DNA of 64,000 nt from CAKRJP01 sp963597615 (GTDB taxonomy: Bacteria > Bacillota > Clostridia > Lachnospirales > Lachnospiraceae). Of the stretch, positions 15,721 through 25,509 are shown one piece after another. The stretch lies in NCBI GenBank assembly GCA_963597615.1, contig CAVBQS010000035.1:20858-84857 (forward strand), given 5' to 3'. Positions within the stretch are counted from its first letter, which is position 1. Each line of letters starts with the position of its first letter. The position numbers and the translations under genes are program-made. Under the pieces are notes generated by a model. It made no database searches. It was not told where the DNA came from and worked only from the letters and a program-made list of their open reading frames with translations.

Positions 15721-16791
15721 CTATTCAAGAACAATAGCTCCATCTAATAAGGTGGAAACATCCATCTGTCCAGTCTCCTGAGTAAAGGTAACTGCATTCA
15801 TATCCAAGTAAGTATGCTCATCCAAAACTCCCCTCTTCTTTAGGAAGAGAATATGCAGCTTACAGCGGATAGGCTTAAACTGCCGAAGCAAATGCAACAG
15901 CTGCTCCTTTTTATGTTCCTCTACAACATTGTTCATCACCAAAGTCACATCGTAAGGACTGTCTCCATAAAGGCTGTCGTAAAGCTCCTGCTCGCTATTT
16001 CGAATATACTTTTGCATCAGGCCCCTCTCCAAAATGGTAGGCTTCTCCCCTACAAATAATTCGCAGAGCTTCTCAATGCTTCTTTTGGTTCCCTTATATT
16101 TAATTAATTCTCCAGATTCTCTAATAAGAGCTCTAAGATCTTCCTCCTCCAAGAATCCGCCATCCACATCGATTCCCATCCACTTTAGGAAGAGCACCAG
16201 CAAATTTTTCGGTGCATTTTCCATATCCAGCATCTTTTCTCTCTGGTCCAGATTTCCCTGAAAATCATTGTAAATGCTGGAAAAAATGGAAAGATATCTA
16301 TGGAAGAAACTATTTTTTTCTCTATATACTTCCGGGAATACATCCATAAAATTATCTCCCGGAACCTGTATCTCCATATCGGATAAAGTGGCGCCCTTGC
16401 CGATGACTTCTACTGCCAGCCACAGATACCTCCCCTCAATCTCATAGAGCAGCACGTCTGGCTTGTTAATAAAACGAAGACATCCCAGATTACTTAAGTA
16501 CCTTTTTTTATCGATTAATTCCACAGATGGGTCCATAAGATAATCTCTGTCCCCCTCCTGATTGCAAGCTGCCGCGTAAAGGTAACATACGCTATTTTCC
16601 GGCAGCTCCATGAAAAATTTCAAACGTCCCCAAGGGCAATTCTCCATACCGCTATCTAAAGCAGGGAGAATAAAGTAATGGACCCCACCCTCTTCCTCAC
16701 AGGTGATACTTCCATCCTCCTTATAAGACATTCTCTTATATAATGCGCTTTTAAGTTGTCCTTTCTTAATGGAAAAAACCACTCCGGCCAT
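15721..16791 (-). CDS. gpI-like tail protein of the baseplate
   Basis: A 356-residue protein whose second half (about 165-340) reads PEVYREKNSFFHRYLSIFS, LKWMGIDVDGGF and LIKYKGTKRSIEKLCELFVG, the pattern of the P2 gpI / 'phage tail protein' family (TIGR02242 type) found in phage-tail-like clusters. Such proteins sit at the baseplate rim, between gpJ and the fibres. The N-terminal half is not recognised. GGGAGG stands 7 bases before the ATG. It follows the two baseplate J-like genes in the usual phage order (W/25, J, J, I). Confidence 0.82.
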   Translation of the reverse strand: MAGVVFSIKKGQLKSALYKRMSYKEDGSITCEEEGGVHYFILPALDSGMENCPWGRLKFFMELPENSVCYLYAAACNQEGDRDYLMDPSVELIDKKRYLSNLGCLRFINKPDVLLYEIEGRYLWLAVEVIGKGATLSDMEIQVPGDNFMDVFPEVYREKNSFFHRYLSIFSSIYNDFQGNLDQREKMLDMENAPKNLLVLFLKWMGIDVDGGFLEEEDLRALIRESGELIKYKGTKRSIEKLCELFVGEKPTILERGLMQKYIRNSEQELYDSLYGDSPYDVTLVMNNVVEEHKKEQLLHLLRQFKPIRCKLHILFLKKRGVLDEHTYLDMNAVTFTQETGQMDVSTLLDGAIVLE

Positions 16792-16818
16792 ATACTAAAC
16801 CTCCCTTTTGTTACCTAA

Positions 16819-18930
16819 CTATTTCTCTCTATTTGGAAGCGGCAAAATGTCAAGTTTCATACTTCCTGGGTACAACAAACAATTTTCTACAGGAACGATA
16901 TCCGTTCCATCCATCATGGCATAGGTTGCATTCTGTGGATTTACGCTTAATTCATAAATGTAGGATACGCAGTCTAAGCTCTCGATCTCATGGAAAAGCC
17001 TGTCAAATCGAAGGGTTTGTCCAAACTGCTGATTGCCATTAATGTAATCTAAATTCCGTCTGATTACTTCCTGAATCTGCTGCCTGCATCCTTCGTAATG
17101 AGGCTTCACATAGATGGTTCCATTGGTAAATACCGCCGTATATACTGGCTGACGCACCCGAAGCCTGGTACAAAGAAGTCTCCGCTCCTCCAACCAGCTT
17201 TCGATTTCCAAGCGGTATTTTTCTGATAGCTTTGGATAAGTCTCCTCATTGTCCGGAAGGACCACCGCCTGAACTTCATTTCTTGCATAATCCATCCAGG
17301 CTCTTACCTTTCGGATACAGAGCCCCGGCGTCCGCTTAATCAAGCTCTCATAATCTGCCGGAGTTGTGGCAGTCTCTGGAGTATTAATATCCTTGATAAA
17401 ACGCTTTCTCACTTCCTCAAGTGTTTCCTTAAAGCAGCCTCCCGTACCTACCGCCGGATTTACAAACTGAATGGCCTGCTTATTCTCCAAATTTACCGGG
17501 AAGAATCGATTTCCCTGGCGGACATTTCCGTCTGGTCCTAAGGTCACTGCCAAAGAACCAAGGTACAATTTTGCTCCAACATAGGAACCCGGGTTGGCAA
17601 TTTTGATTCTTCCACTGCTCTCATAGAGAGAGTAGCTCATCTCTCTGGTTCCACCTCGCCCCGGTTTCAAGAAATCATAAGTCTTTTCTCCATTAGGGAG
17701 TTCTCTTTCTGCAATCACAGAGAAGGTGGCATTCACTATATGTTCCTTAGGAAGATTAAACTCTTGATTGTCGTAGCCTCCAATCTCTCCAAGGAAGTAT
17801 TGGCGCATCATCTCCTCGTTATATATTACCACTTTTACAGCATTTTTTACACGACCTGGAGCATATCCAAAGGCCTCTTTGTCAAATTCAAAGGCATAAC
17901 GGCCTACTCCCAATCGTTTCTTGCGGTAGAAGCGACCTGTTTCTTCTCCTCCCATACTTTCCTGATATTCCATGTAGGAGGTACCCTTTTGCTCTTTGCC
18001 ATAAACCTTAATATAACCATTTTCCAACATAGCACTATTTAAGACTACCGAAGAAGGGCTCTGGAAGGAATGGGCAATGATCATAGTTTCCTTCTGGTAA
18101 ACCGGAAATAAAAAGCCTGACATATAGGTCATAACAGGAACCACATCATACTGGTTTTCCTTAAGGGTTCCCCGGTAAACATATCCAGAAATCGCTCCCT
18201 TTTCATAACGAGCGGCCACCTTACCTGGCTGTCTAAATCTTATATATCCGCTTTGGATAAATCCATGGGTTTCATCCTTTACTTCCAGTGGAACAAATCC
18301 TTCTTCTGTGTAACACTCCCACTGAATAGAGGCGAAAGTAAGGTCTCTGTCCCTTTGGAAAGGATTTCTGACACAGTGACTGGAAATATCTACATAAATA
18401 GTTCCATATTCACCCTCTCCTAAAGGTTTGTCCATAACGAAGTAAAGGGCAGATCCCTCCTGCGGAATCTTCCCAAATACTTTTGCCTGTAAAGTGACAT
18501 CCTCTTCTAAAATATAGCTGATATTTTTAATGCCTTTTTCAGTCTCCCGATATAGTCCCACCATATGACTGGCTGTAATATGGCGGGGAAGGCTGGTCTC
18601 AAAGCTGATGTCCCCCACCAAAAATCTCTGATCTGCCGGAATATCAAAGGATTCTTTGATTCCTCTAGGCTCCAGATAAATTTCTGCATTTTTTCCCCTT
18701 TTTGGGGTGTAACCCATCATCTCTAGAAGCTTCGCTCTGACCGACGGTGTTACCTCATCAATCTGGGTTTGCTGCAGAATCTGAAGGGCAGAAAGATTCT
18801 CTAAAGTGGTAATTCCAGGATCCGCCGGATTGAAATTAGTCCACTCACTGGTATAGATTGGAATCTTATTCAGATTTTCTTCCATTAATTCATCATATGA
18901 TTTCAATGGCATGCTTCTTGGATTCAGCAT
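16819..18930 (-). CDS. Second baseplate J-like (wedge) protein
   Basis: A 703-residue protein. Its start resembles its upstream neighbour in content (YTSEWTNFNPADPGITTLEN, typical 'PADPGIT' of baseplate J-like wedge proteins), and the C-terminal third has the J-like core (TPADYESLIKRTPGLCIRKVRAW and a run ending NLDYINGNQQFGQTLRFDRL). Equivalent to Afp12-class components by position and size (inference). It probably forms the outer wedge with the 1,037-residue protein. GGGAG precedes the ATG and the gene starts 14 bases after its neighbour stops. Confidence 0.82.
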   Translation of the reverse strand: MLNPRSMPLKSYDELMEENLNKIPIYTSEWTNFNPADPGITTLENLSALQILQQTQIDEVTPSVRAKLLEMMGYTPKRGKNAEIYLEPRGIKESFDIPADQRFLVGDISFETSLPRHITASHMVGLYRETEKGIKNISYILEEDVTLQAKVFGKIPQEGSALYFVMDKPLGEGEYGTIYVDISSHCVRNPFQRDRDLTFASIQWECYTEEGFVPLEVKDETHGFIQSGYIRFRQPGKVAARYEKGAISGYVYRGTLKENQYDVVPVMTYMSGFLFPVYQKETMIIAHSFQSPSSVVLNSAMLENGYIKVYGKEQKGTSYMEYQESMGGEETGRFYRKKRLGVGRYAFEFDKEAFGYAPGRVKNAVKVVIYNEEMMRQYFLGEIGGYDNQEFNLPKEHIVNATFSVIAERELPNGEKTYDFLKPGRGGTREMSYSLYESSGRIKIANPGSYVGAKLYLGSLAVTLGPDGNVRQGNRFFPVNLENKQAIQFVNPAVGTGGCFKETLEEVRKRFIKDINTPETATTPADYESLIKRTPGLCIRKVRAWMDYARNEVQAVVLPDNEETYPKLSEKYRLEIESWLEERRLLCTRLRVRQPVYTAVFTNGTIYVKPHYEGCRQQIQEVIRRNLDYINGNQQFGQTLRFDRLFHEIESLDCVSYIYELSVNPQNATYAMMDGTDIVPVENCLLYPGSMKLDILPLPNREK

Positions 18931-18944
18931 ATATTACTCCCTTT

Positions 18945-21900
18945 TTATTCAAAATGAATCTTGTGTTCTCCACTGGTAACGATGGTATAAGGATTTCCCC
19001 TAAGAGCGCTAAGCTCTGTCTCATGAAGGCCATCCTCATCTCGATACTGACAGATGATCATCATTTTACGGATCAGGGCACTTCCCTTCTCCATATTTAA
19101 TCTCAGCTCGATCTGGCTTTCCACCACATCCTGGCCGATTTCCCAATTGTTATTCTTTACAGGATCTAAGTAATCCTTAAGCATCTCTATAATGCCCTGC
19201 TGGATTTCAAAGCTATCATCCTGATTTACCACCTTGATCCAGGCTTCCACAGATACTTCCACAAACAGGGGCTCCACAACCTCTAACTTGGCAGGATTTA
19301 TGGTAAGCTCACAGTGGTCTAGCAAATGTTCCTTCAAGCGTCTCCTGATATTTACAAAAGAGAACCTGCCGTCTTTATAGTCTTCCATTAATATTACGAC
19401 ACTTACAGCTTCAGGGTCAAAACTTCCGTCCTTTTTATTGCCTACAACTACTTTCACCTGAGAAACATTGTGGGCATAGTCCAAAACTTCTCTCTCGTAA
19501 TCCACTGTGGAAATCAGTCTCCGACGGGTATTGAGTACCGTAGTACCTCTTCTTAAGGCCTCCTCCATAGTCTCCATATCCATACCGCCGTAGGCTCTGA
19601 TTGGATTGTGAATCTCCTCCACAAACTGAAGATTGCTCAAGGACTCGTCTACCTCATCCACCATAACATTGGCCTTGCTTCCATCGCAACAGCGAACCAC
19701 TGTCTTAAAGGCAGCTCCTGCGGTATTCTTTGGAATTCTTACATTGACTCCATCACCAAAATGGATTCGGTTATTGATACGATCGATCACATAATGACGG
19801 TCTCCACTCTCAGAATTGTCGAAGTTATCTACTTCCTTCCACTTGACATAAAAGTCACGGATCCCACCACGGATATCATATTCTGCGTAAGTCTCTCCCG
19901 GCTCCTCGATTAAAAGTCGCTTCATCTCACTGACAGAATATTCCGTCTTTTCATTGACCCACACATCCACCCGCAAAATATTGCTGGCTGTCAGAGGAAA
20001 GCTCATGTCCGGCTGGAAGGCATCGATGTAATACTCTTCCTCGTCCATGGTCTCAATATTGTCCACTTCCACTGCATTTAAAGCAATCTCCTGGACAAGA
20101 GGTCTGCGGATTGGGTTTTTCTCGAGATATGCATCCTCGTCAATAATCTTGATCCAGTAAGCCTCTTTTCCCTCTAAAGTTTTCTTAGCCATATCAGAAG
20201 GCGGCATAAAGAGAATCATTCCTGTGTGGTTTAACCCATCAGTACGATCCGTTAATTTTAATCTTGAAAATCCATCCCTGGTAGAATACTGGAAAATTAA
20301 TTTTCCTAAGGATTCTCTCTCTAGCTCTCCCAGTTTAAACATAAGTCCCACAGGGCCGTCTAACATTTTCTTATCAAATCCCAGATACAGGGCTGTATCA
20401 TTGTAATTGCTCCTAAGTAAAATCGGACAGATCTCATCCTCCGCCAATCGATTGGTAATATCCCAGCGCTTATTGCCCTGGAAACTAATAAGGCGGTCTG
20501 GCCGCTCATACTGTTTTTCGTAGCTATATGCTACCTTTAGATTCTTAATCACCGGACAGTGGTGAAGTCCCGGCTGGAAATAACAGTTGTCAGACCGAAT
20601 CAGCTGAATTCGAATGCTAAGGCCCTGGTATCCGCCGGTATCAGTAGATCTCCAGTCCCTTGGACACTGAAATTCCAGTTTACAATGTCCTGCTGTATCA
20701 TCCTGGAACAAATTTGCCACCGGACGATTCACCGGAAGCTTCTTCCAACCTAGGCCGTTGTAGTACTCAATGGTAATCTCGTCTGCGTAAACTTCCGCAA
20801 CAGCACCTACTACATCTCGCTTTGGCTTTTTCTTAATAATCTTTAAAACATCCTCTTCCTTGGCCTCTGGAAGAGATGCTAGATGCTTTTCAAATTCCAG
20901 GTCAAAATCTATGCTAACAAAAGCCCCTGGGTTTGAAAAATAACTATGACCAATAAATAAATCAGAAAACAGGGATAAGCGCTTTCCAAATGGATAAAAT
21001 TTATGAACATCCAGTTCCGAAAAGCTATCCATCACATAGTCAGGAGAGGCCGGCTTTCCGGAAGAAGAAAAACGAATATCAGAGACAGTAACATTCTTCT
21101 CCACCACCTTCTCCGGCTTTAGAAGGAGGGCCGAATACTCCTCATTTCCAAGGCGGACTTTTTTGCAGGCCTTGGATTTTCGAAATACCAGGTATCTTCC
21201 CTTTTCTCCCCGAAGATCAGTAATCTTCTCAAAACCATTTTCTCCGTAGTAATAGAGGCTGTAATCCCCTTTTAGGATCCCATTTACTAAGCCAAAGGCT
21301 CCGGAAAGATCCATCCAGATATCATTTTCGATTTCATCAAAAAGATGGGTGTGGTACATAACAAGTCCTGTTTTTCCATAGCCCTCTCCCGAAAAATCAA
21401 ACATGGAAAATTCCTGGAAGTCCTGCCCTTCCACATCCTCCTCAGCTTCAGAAAGCTCTGGAAGTTCTGTTGTTAAGGCAGTATCCATCTCCTCTGTTTC
21501 AGGAGCTAGTTCCATCACCTGCTTGCTATCCTCATCATCTACCACTACTTCCATATCCTTGGAAATAAATTCTACCTTAGGGAAAGACCCCTTTAATGGA
21601 ATTACCTTGCCTGTAAGACCGGAAGCCATAAACATAGTGGTAAGCTTTGCTTCTGTTATATAAATACCATGGGCAGTCTCGAATATAATAGGCTTTTCCT
21701 CATCCATGCCTCCAAGAAGCTTGGTGCCCTTCTTAATCTTCTGACCGGGAAGGGTGTCCGGAATCATATTCATCTGAACAATACTGTGGGCCGGGTAGGC
21801 AGCCTTGGGAGAAATTCCCAACATATTCACAAGTTCTACATAATCTCTCTCTAAGGTGGTATTGTAGCGTCTTACATTGTCCTGCATCTGGTCTGCAAAA

Positions 21901-22058
21901 AGCAGGGCGATGACAGAACCGATATCCGGGTCTTCCTCATTAAACTGCCACTCCGGAGTGTAGGACTTTGCCAGACTCTTGATCTTATTTAGAATCTCTT
22001 TTCTTTTTCGATTGTCAATTATATAATCACTGGATGTTATCGTCTTCCACTGCTTCAT
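18945..22058 (-). CDS. Large baseplate J-like wedge protein
   Basis: A 1,037-residue protein. The N-terminus has YTPEWQFNEEDPDIGSVIAL, the 'PEW..dEDPG' pattern of baseplate assembly proteins (TIGR02243 type, Afp11-like). The C-terminal region has MEEALRRGTTVLNTRRRLI and TVDYEREVLDYAHNVSQVKV, the J-like core. An acidic insert lies near residues 190-225. I start at the ATG at 22058, which has GAGG about 9 bases upstream; a longer frame begins with an unsupported TTG at 22091. The start overlaps the gp25 gene by 32 bases. It would be the main wedge of the baseplate. Confidence 0.86.
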   Translation of the reverse strand: MKQWKTITSSDYIIDNRKRKEILNKIKSLAKSYTPEWQFNEEDPDIGSVIALLFADQMQDNVRRYNTTLERDYVELVNMLGISPKAAYPAHSIVQMNMIPDTLPGQKIKKGTKLLGGMDEEKPIIFETAHGIYITEAKLTTMFMASGLTGKVIPLKGSFPKVEFISKDMEVVVDDEDSKQVMELAPETEEMDTALTTELPELSEAEEDVEGQDFQEFSMFDFSGEGYGKTGLVMYHTHLFDEIENDIWMDLSGAFGLVNGILKGDYSLYYYGENGFEKITDLRGEKGRYLVFRKSKACKKVRLGNEEYSALLLKPEKVVEKNVTVSDIRFSSSGKPASPDYVMDSFSELDVHKFYPFGKRLSLFSDLFIGHSYFSNPGAFVSIDFDLEFEKHLASLPEAKEEDVLKIIKKKPKRDVVGAVAEVYADEITIEYYNGLGWKKLPVNRPVANLFQDDTAGHCKLEFQCPRDWRSTDTGGYQGLSIRIQLIRSDNCYFQPGLHHCPVIKNLKVAYSYEKQYERPDRLISFQGNKRWDITNRLAEDEICPILLRSNYNDTALYLGFDKKMLDGPVGLMFKLGELERESLGKLIFQYSTRDGFSRLKLTDRTDGLNHTGMILFMPPSDMAKKTLEGKEAYWIKIIDEDAYLEKNPIRRPLVQEIALNAVEVDNIETMDEEEYYIDAFQPDMSFPLTASNILRVDVWVNEKTEYSVSEMKRLLIEEPGETYAEYDIRGGIRDFYVKWKEVDNFDNSESGDRHYVIDRINNRIHFGDGVNVRIPKNTAGAAFKTVVRCCDGSKANVMVDEVDESLSNLQFVEEIHNPIRAYGGMDMETMEEALRRGTTVLNTRRRLISTVDYEREVLDYAHNVSQVKVVVGNKKDGSFDPEAVSVVILMEDYKDGRFSFVNIRRRLKEHLLDHCELTINPAKLEVVEPLFVEVSVEAWIKVVNQDDSFEIQQGIIEMLKDYLDPVKNNNWEIGQDVVESQIELRLNMEKGSALIRKMMIICQYRDEDGLHETELSALRGNPYTIVTSGEHKIHFE

Positions 22059-22473
22059 ACTCTGTTTCCTCTTCCTTCGGCGCTTCTCCAAGATAGAACG
22101 GGAATACCATATTCTCTGTTACATTTCTTCCCCTGATCTGACATGCAATATTTACAAACAGACATCCTGGTTTACTATTGTAGTCTAATTTAACATCTAC
22201 ACTGGCCACTCTAGGTTCATTGCTAAGAATGTCTGACCGAAGCTGACCGGCCATAAGATTCAGCATGGTAAGATCTGTCTCTCCAAACACGTAGCTAGAA
22301 GCTCTGCTTCCAAAGTCCCGTCGCATAAAACGCTCTGTCTTCTGGGTCATTAGGATCAGGTAAATGCTTTCCTTCACGCTCTGCTCATTCTCCGATGTAA
22401 CAAATCGCCCGGTAGCAGGATTGATCTGAGGCGGGAATTTCATTCCTCTCCCTAAAAATGTATTTTCTCTCAT
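22027..22473 (-). CDS. gp25-like baseplate wedge protein
   Basis: A 148-residue GPW/gp25 (T4 gp25, Afp9, TssE) family protein. The core shows NEQSVKESIYLILMTQKTER, FMRRDFGSRASSYVFGE and LSNEPRVASVDVKL. Gp25 joins the sheath to the baseplate and starts sheath polymerisation. The C-terminal tail (EAPKEEETEYEAVEDD) is acidic and unusual, and its codons overlap the next gene. GGGAGG precedes the ATG. Confidence 0.92.
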   Translation of the reverse strand: MRENTFLGRGMKFPPQINPATGRFVTSENEQSVKESIYLILMTQKTERFMRRDFGSRASSYVFGETDLTMLNLMAGQLRSDILSNEPRVASVDVKLDYNSKPGCLFVNIACQIRGRNVTENMVFPFYLGEAPKEEETEYEAVEDDNIQ

Positions 22474-22488
22474 GTATCTTCCTCCCTA

Positions 22489-23307
22489 CTAGCCGATTTT
22501 CACCGGCGAACCACCGATACTGCTGATTCCACTGCTGCTAACCTTAAAGGACGCTGAGGCATCCACCGCCACATTTCCTCCGCTGAGACCAAACTTACCG
22601 TTAGTCTCTAGCTTGGCACTTTGGTCTGCCTCCACCTTCAGCTTATTGCATTTCACGCTGATGGTTCCAGTTTCCCCGTTTAAGATTAACTCAATGGAAT
22701 CTCCCACATTAATGGTCATTTTTTGCTCGGTCTTTACATTGATCTTTCCATTTCCATCAGCAGTCTTAATCTCTATCAGATTCTTTCCTTCTTTATCGCT
22801 AAGACTCATAAGACCCTTCTCGTTATCCAAGGTCAGGTTGTGGGTCTTATTGGAAGTATGAATTAAAATCTTATCCTCTTCTCCATCCTTGTCCGGCACA
22901 TCTGCAAATTCTATGGTATTTCCATTTTTTGTAACAATGCGCTTGCTGTCGTTTTTCTCTTTCACAGACCCGGTCAAGAATTTATTGCTGTCCTTTGGAA
23001 TACAACCGATAATATAAGGTTTCTCGATATTGCCATTTTCAAATGCCACAAGGACCTGGTCTCCTACCTCCGGCAGGAAATAAAAGCCCCACTTGGTGCC
23101 GCTGTAAGGCATAGCCACTCTGGCCCATTTTAATTCATTTGCAGAGGAGTCCCTAACCGGAATCTCCACACAAACCCGGCCCGGCATTTCCTGGGCATAG
23201 TTGGACTGGACAATTCCAATCACAACTCCCGTCATCCGGTTGTCTCCGGTTTCTGTTTTGGTCACCTGCTTGGCGGCAATCTCATCCATAATATCATATA
23301 AACCCAT
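22489..23307 (-). CDS. gpV-like central spike protein
   Basis: A 272-residue protein. An OB-fold comes first (about 25-115: GVVIGIVQSNYAQEMPGRV, RVAMPYSGTKWGFYFLPEVG, AFENGNIEKPYIIGC), then a repetitive beta-helix needle (about 145-272) rich in short beta repeats. This is the gp5/VgrG-type spike that pierces the target; it forms a trimer on the hub and carries the DUF4280 tip at its end. In this locus hub and spike are two genes, whereas VgrG or Afp8 fuse them. AAGGAG precedes the ATG and the hub gene ends 6 bases upstream. Confidence 0.88.
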   Translation of the reverse strand: MGLYDIMDEIAAKQVTKTETGDNRMTGVVIGIVQSNYAQEMPGRVCVEIPVRDSSANELKWARVAMPYSGTKWGFYFLPEVGDQVLVAFENGNIEKPYIIGCIPKDSNKFLTGSVKEKNDSKRIVTKNGNTIEFADVPDKDGEEDKILIHTSNKTHNLTLDNEKGLMSLSDKEGKNLIEIKTADGNGKINVKTEQKMTINVGDSIELILNGETGTISVKCNKLKVEADQSAKLETNGKFGLSGGNVAVDASASFKVSSSGISSIGGSPVKIG

Positions 23308-23313
23308 GTATGA

Positions 23314-24528
23314 TTACTCCTTTAATCCAGCTGCTTTTCCTTCTAACTTCACTAAGTACTTTCCATCTTTTGTCATCTGGTGAATGACCCGATTTATATA
23401 AAAGGTATTATCAATTCCCTCTCCCAATCCGGAAAGCTCCATAAAATATCCCGGCAGATACTCTGGCAAGCCCTGAATCTCACATTCAAAGGAGCCAAAG
23501 CGGTAGGCCACCTGGTCCATAAGAGACTGGGCTCTGTACTGAGCCTCCTCCTTGGAGCTTGCTGTGGCATCTATATAAACCTTTTCGCTTCCCTTAATCA
23601 GGGTCTTAGCTTTACTAGGCAGGCTATTTTGATTCTTCTGAACAGCCTGTATTAGCTTGGCCTTGGAAGCGTCAGTCGCCCTTACGGTAACCTGATTAGC
23701 CACTCCTGTCACATCATAAGAAACATCAAAACTATACATTCCCATAGCAGGAGTCACAACAAGTCTGGTGTCGGTATCTGACTTGGCCTTTCTGAAATAA
23801 ACACTTCCGCACTCGGTAAAGAATTCATAATTATAGCGCTTGGCTGCCTTTACGATAAATTCATAGTCGCTTTCTGCCACCATCTCAATGGTGCGGTCTG
23901 TCACCTCGGAGCTACTAGAACCACTGGTGCTTCCGCCTGACAAAGACCCTACACTTCCTAGGGAACTATCTTCCTTTGCACTTAATCCGGAGCCCTCCTT
24001 GTCTGGGGTATCAGTCACTCGAATTTCCTCAATAATACCGGAAGACTGCATGTTAGTATAAACACTCTTCTCCAAGATTTCCTGAACCGCTCCGGAATAG
24101 CAACTTGCCTTTAGCTGTCTGGAATAAGTACTGGACATCATAATGCCCTTTACATCCATGGCAGTTACCCGAATGTAGGGGACATCATCCATACCATGAT
24201 GATAATCCACCCGCATAATGGCTCCAACGAATATGATCTTGGCTTGGGTCCCATAGCCTGTGGAAATTTCCACCTTAGCTCCCATGGTTAGAAATTTTTT
24301 CAGATTATCAGTGATATTGAAGCTAGCACTTGCCTTATCATAAACATTGTAGATGGAAAATTCCGCCATAGAAGCTTCATAGCCACTGGTGAGATCTACA
24401 TAAAGATCCGATATCGGAAATCCCTTCTTTCCATCACCAAGAGTCTTGCCACCCACTTTAATTACGGTAATAGCTTCCTCTAATCCGCCATATGTAGTTC
24501 TAAGATCATCAAATTTAAAAGTTGCCAT
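23314..24528 (-). CDS. gpD-like hub protein
   Basis: A 404-residue late-control-D/VgrG-N family protein, the hub that joins tube and spike. It shows DLTSGYEASMAEFSIYNVYD near the start, KVEISTGYGTQAKIIFVGAI, and the later domain with AESDYEFIVKAAKRYNYEFF. A Gly/Ser-rich linker (about 178-209) separates two parts and is unusual for the family. AAGGGA precedes the ATG. The spike gene follows after 6 bases, so both are made together. Confidence 0.88.
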   Translation of the reverse strand: MATFKFDDLRTTYGGLEEAITVIKVGGKTLGDGKKGFPISDLYVDLTSGYEASMAEFSIYNVYDKASASFNITDNLKKFLTMGAKVEISTGYGTQAKIIFVGAIMRVDYHHGMDDVPYIRVTAMDVKGIMMSSTYSRQLKASCYSGAVQEILEKSVYTNMQSSGIIEEIRVTDTPDKEGSGLSAKEDSSLGSVGSLSGGSTSGSSSSEVTDRTIEMVAESDYEFIVKAAKRYNYEFFTECGSVYFRKAKSDTDTRLVVTPAMGMYSFDVSYDVTGVANQVTVRATDASKAKLIQAVQKNQNSLPSKAKTLIKGSEKVYIDATASSKEEAQYRAQSLMDQVAYRFGSFECEIQGLPEYLPGYFMELSGLGEGIDNTFYINRVIHQMTKDGKYLVKLEGKAAGLKE

Positions 24529-24545
24529 AAATTTCCCTTTATTAT

Positions 24546-25496
24546 CTATATATGAAATAAATTAGAAGCGATAAATTTAGAGCCCTGCTGGACGGTAGAT
24601 TTACTCTGATTTCCTAAAGTCCCTTCTGTAACACTAGTGCTGCTGTAGACTGACTTCTGGGCCAGTTTATTTGCCGCCTCAAACAAATTATCATACGTCT
24701 TTTCCCAATCCGATGCTGCACTAGCCGCATCAAATCTTTGATCTTTTCGTATTTCCACATGAACCTTGGAACGGATGGGGTCTCCTTCCCGGTTAAACAT
24801 GGTATATTCCACAGTGGCTCCCATAAGCTCTCCCCAGAAAACTGTTTTGTTCCAAACTACACAAACCATTCGGGTGTAGGGATGAGCAATGGCCGCTACA
24901 AAAAGCTCGGAAATGGCCTGCACAGAATATTTTCTTCCTGCATTTTCTGTCAAGCTACTTTTGGAGTTACTATTGCCAAGGGCTCCGGTTTTTATAGCCT
25001 TCGCAAGTCCTGACACGGAACCAATATTGGAGGAATCGTAGGTGGCAAAGGCATTGGAATTGACCGTTTCATCAAATATCAGATCCATGTTAAGTACCAC
25101 TTCATAAGGCACATCCATAATCTGGAAGGTTCCACTGCCTCCTACCCCAGAATACCGGTCATAGGATTGACCTTCTCGGCTGACAAATTGAAGGGTACTG
25201 GGATTGTACTGCACCTTGATGGGTAGGAAACCCTCTTCATCATTTGTTTTTTCTTTTAATGCTTCAATCCGCTCACTGGTGGACATATTAGCCAGCTTGG
25301 TCCCCCAAGTTCCTACGTTTGATCCTAATGCCTTGAACGCTTTATCGTACGGGGTCTCCTTCCCTGATTTTTTTTTATCGGCCTCGTCTTCATCAGATAT
25401 ACTGCTAATCGGCTTTTTGTGAAATAAAATATATGCCTTATCAACATCAAATACACTATTTCCTACTCTTTTTGTTGAAAGATCTCCTAGTGCCAT
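24546..25496 (-). CDS. CIS tube-adaptor protein (Afp7-like), copy 2
   Basis: A 316-residue protein of the CIS_tube family, marked by VQYNPSTLQFVSREGQSYDR, YEVVLNMDLIFDE and YTMFNREGDPIRSKVHVEI. In Afp/PVC the equivalent (Afp7) ends with a LysM domain; none is visible here, where the C-terminus is Ser/Thr/Gln-rich. Such proteins lie between the inner tube and the hub. I start at the ATG at 25496 (AAGGGAG 8 bases upstream); the frame opens with a GTG at 25505. It follows a paralogue by 13 bases. Confidence 0.83.
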   Translation of the reverse strand: MALGDLSTKRVGNSVFDVDKAYILFHKKPISSISDEDEADKKKSGKETPYDKAFKALGSNVGTWGTKLANMSTSERIEALKEKTNDEEGFLPIKVQYNPSTLQFVSREGQSYDRYSGVGGSGTFQIMDVPYEVVLNMDLIFDETVNSNAFATYDSSNIGSVSGLAKAIKTGALGNSNSKSSLTENAGRKYSVQAISELFVAAIAHPYTRMVCVVWNKTVFWGELMGATVEYTMFNREGDPIRSKVHVEIRKDQRFDAASAASDWEKTYDNLFEAANKLAQKSVYSSTSVTEGTLGNQSKSTVQQGSKFIASNLFHI

Positions 25497-25509
25497 AAAT
25501 CTCACTCCC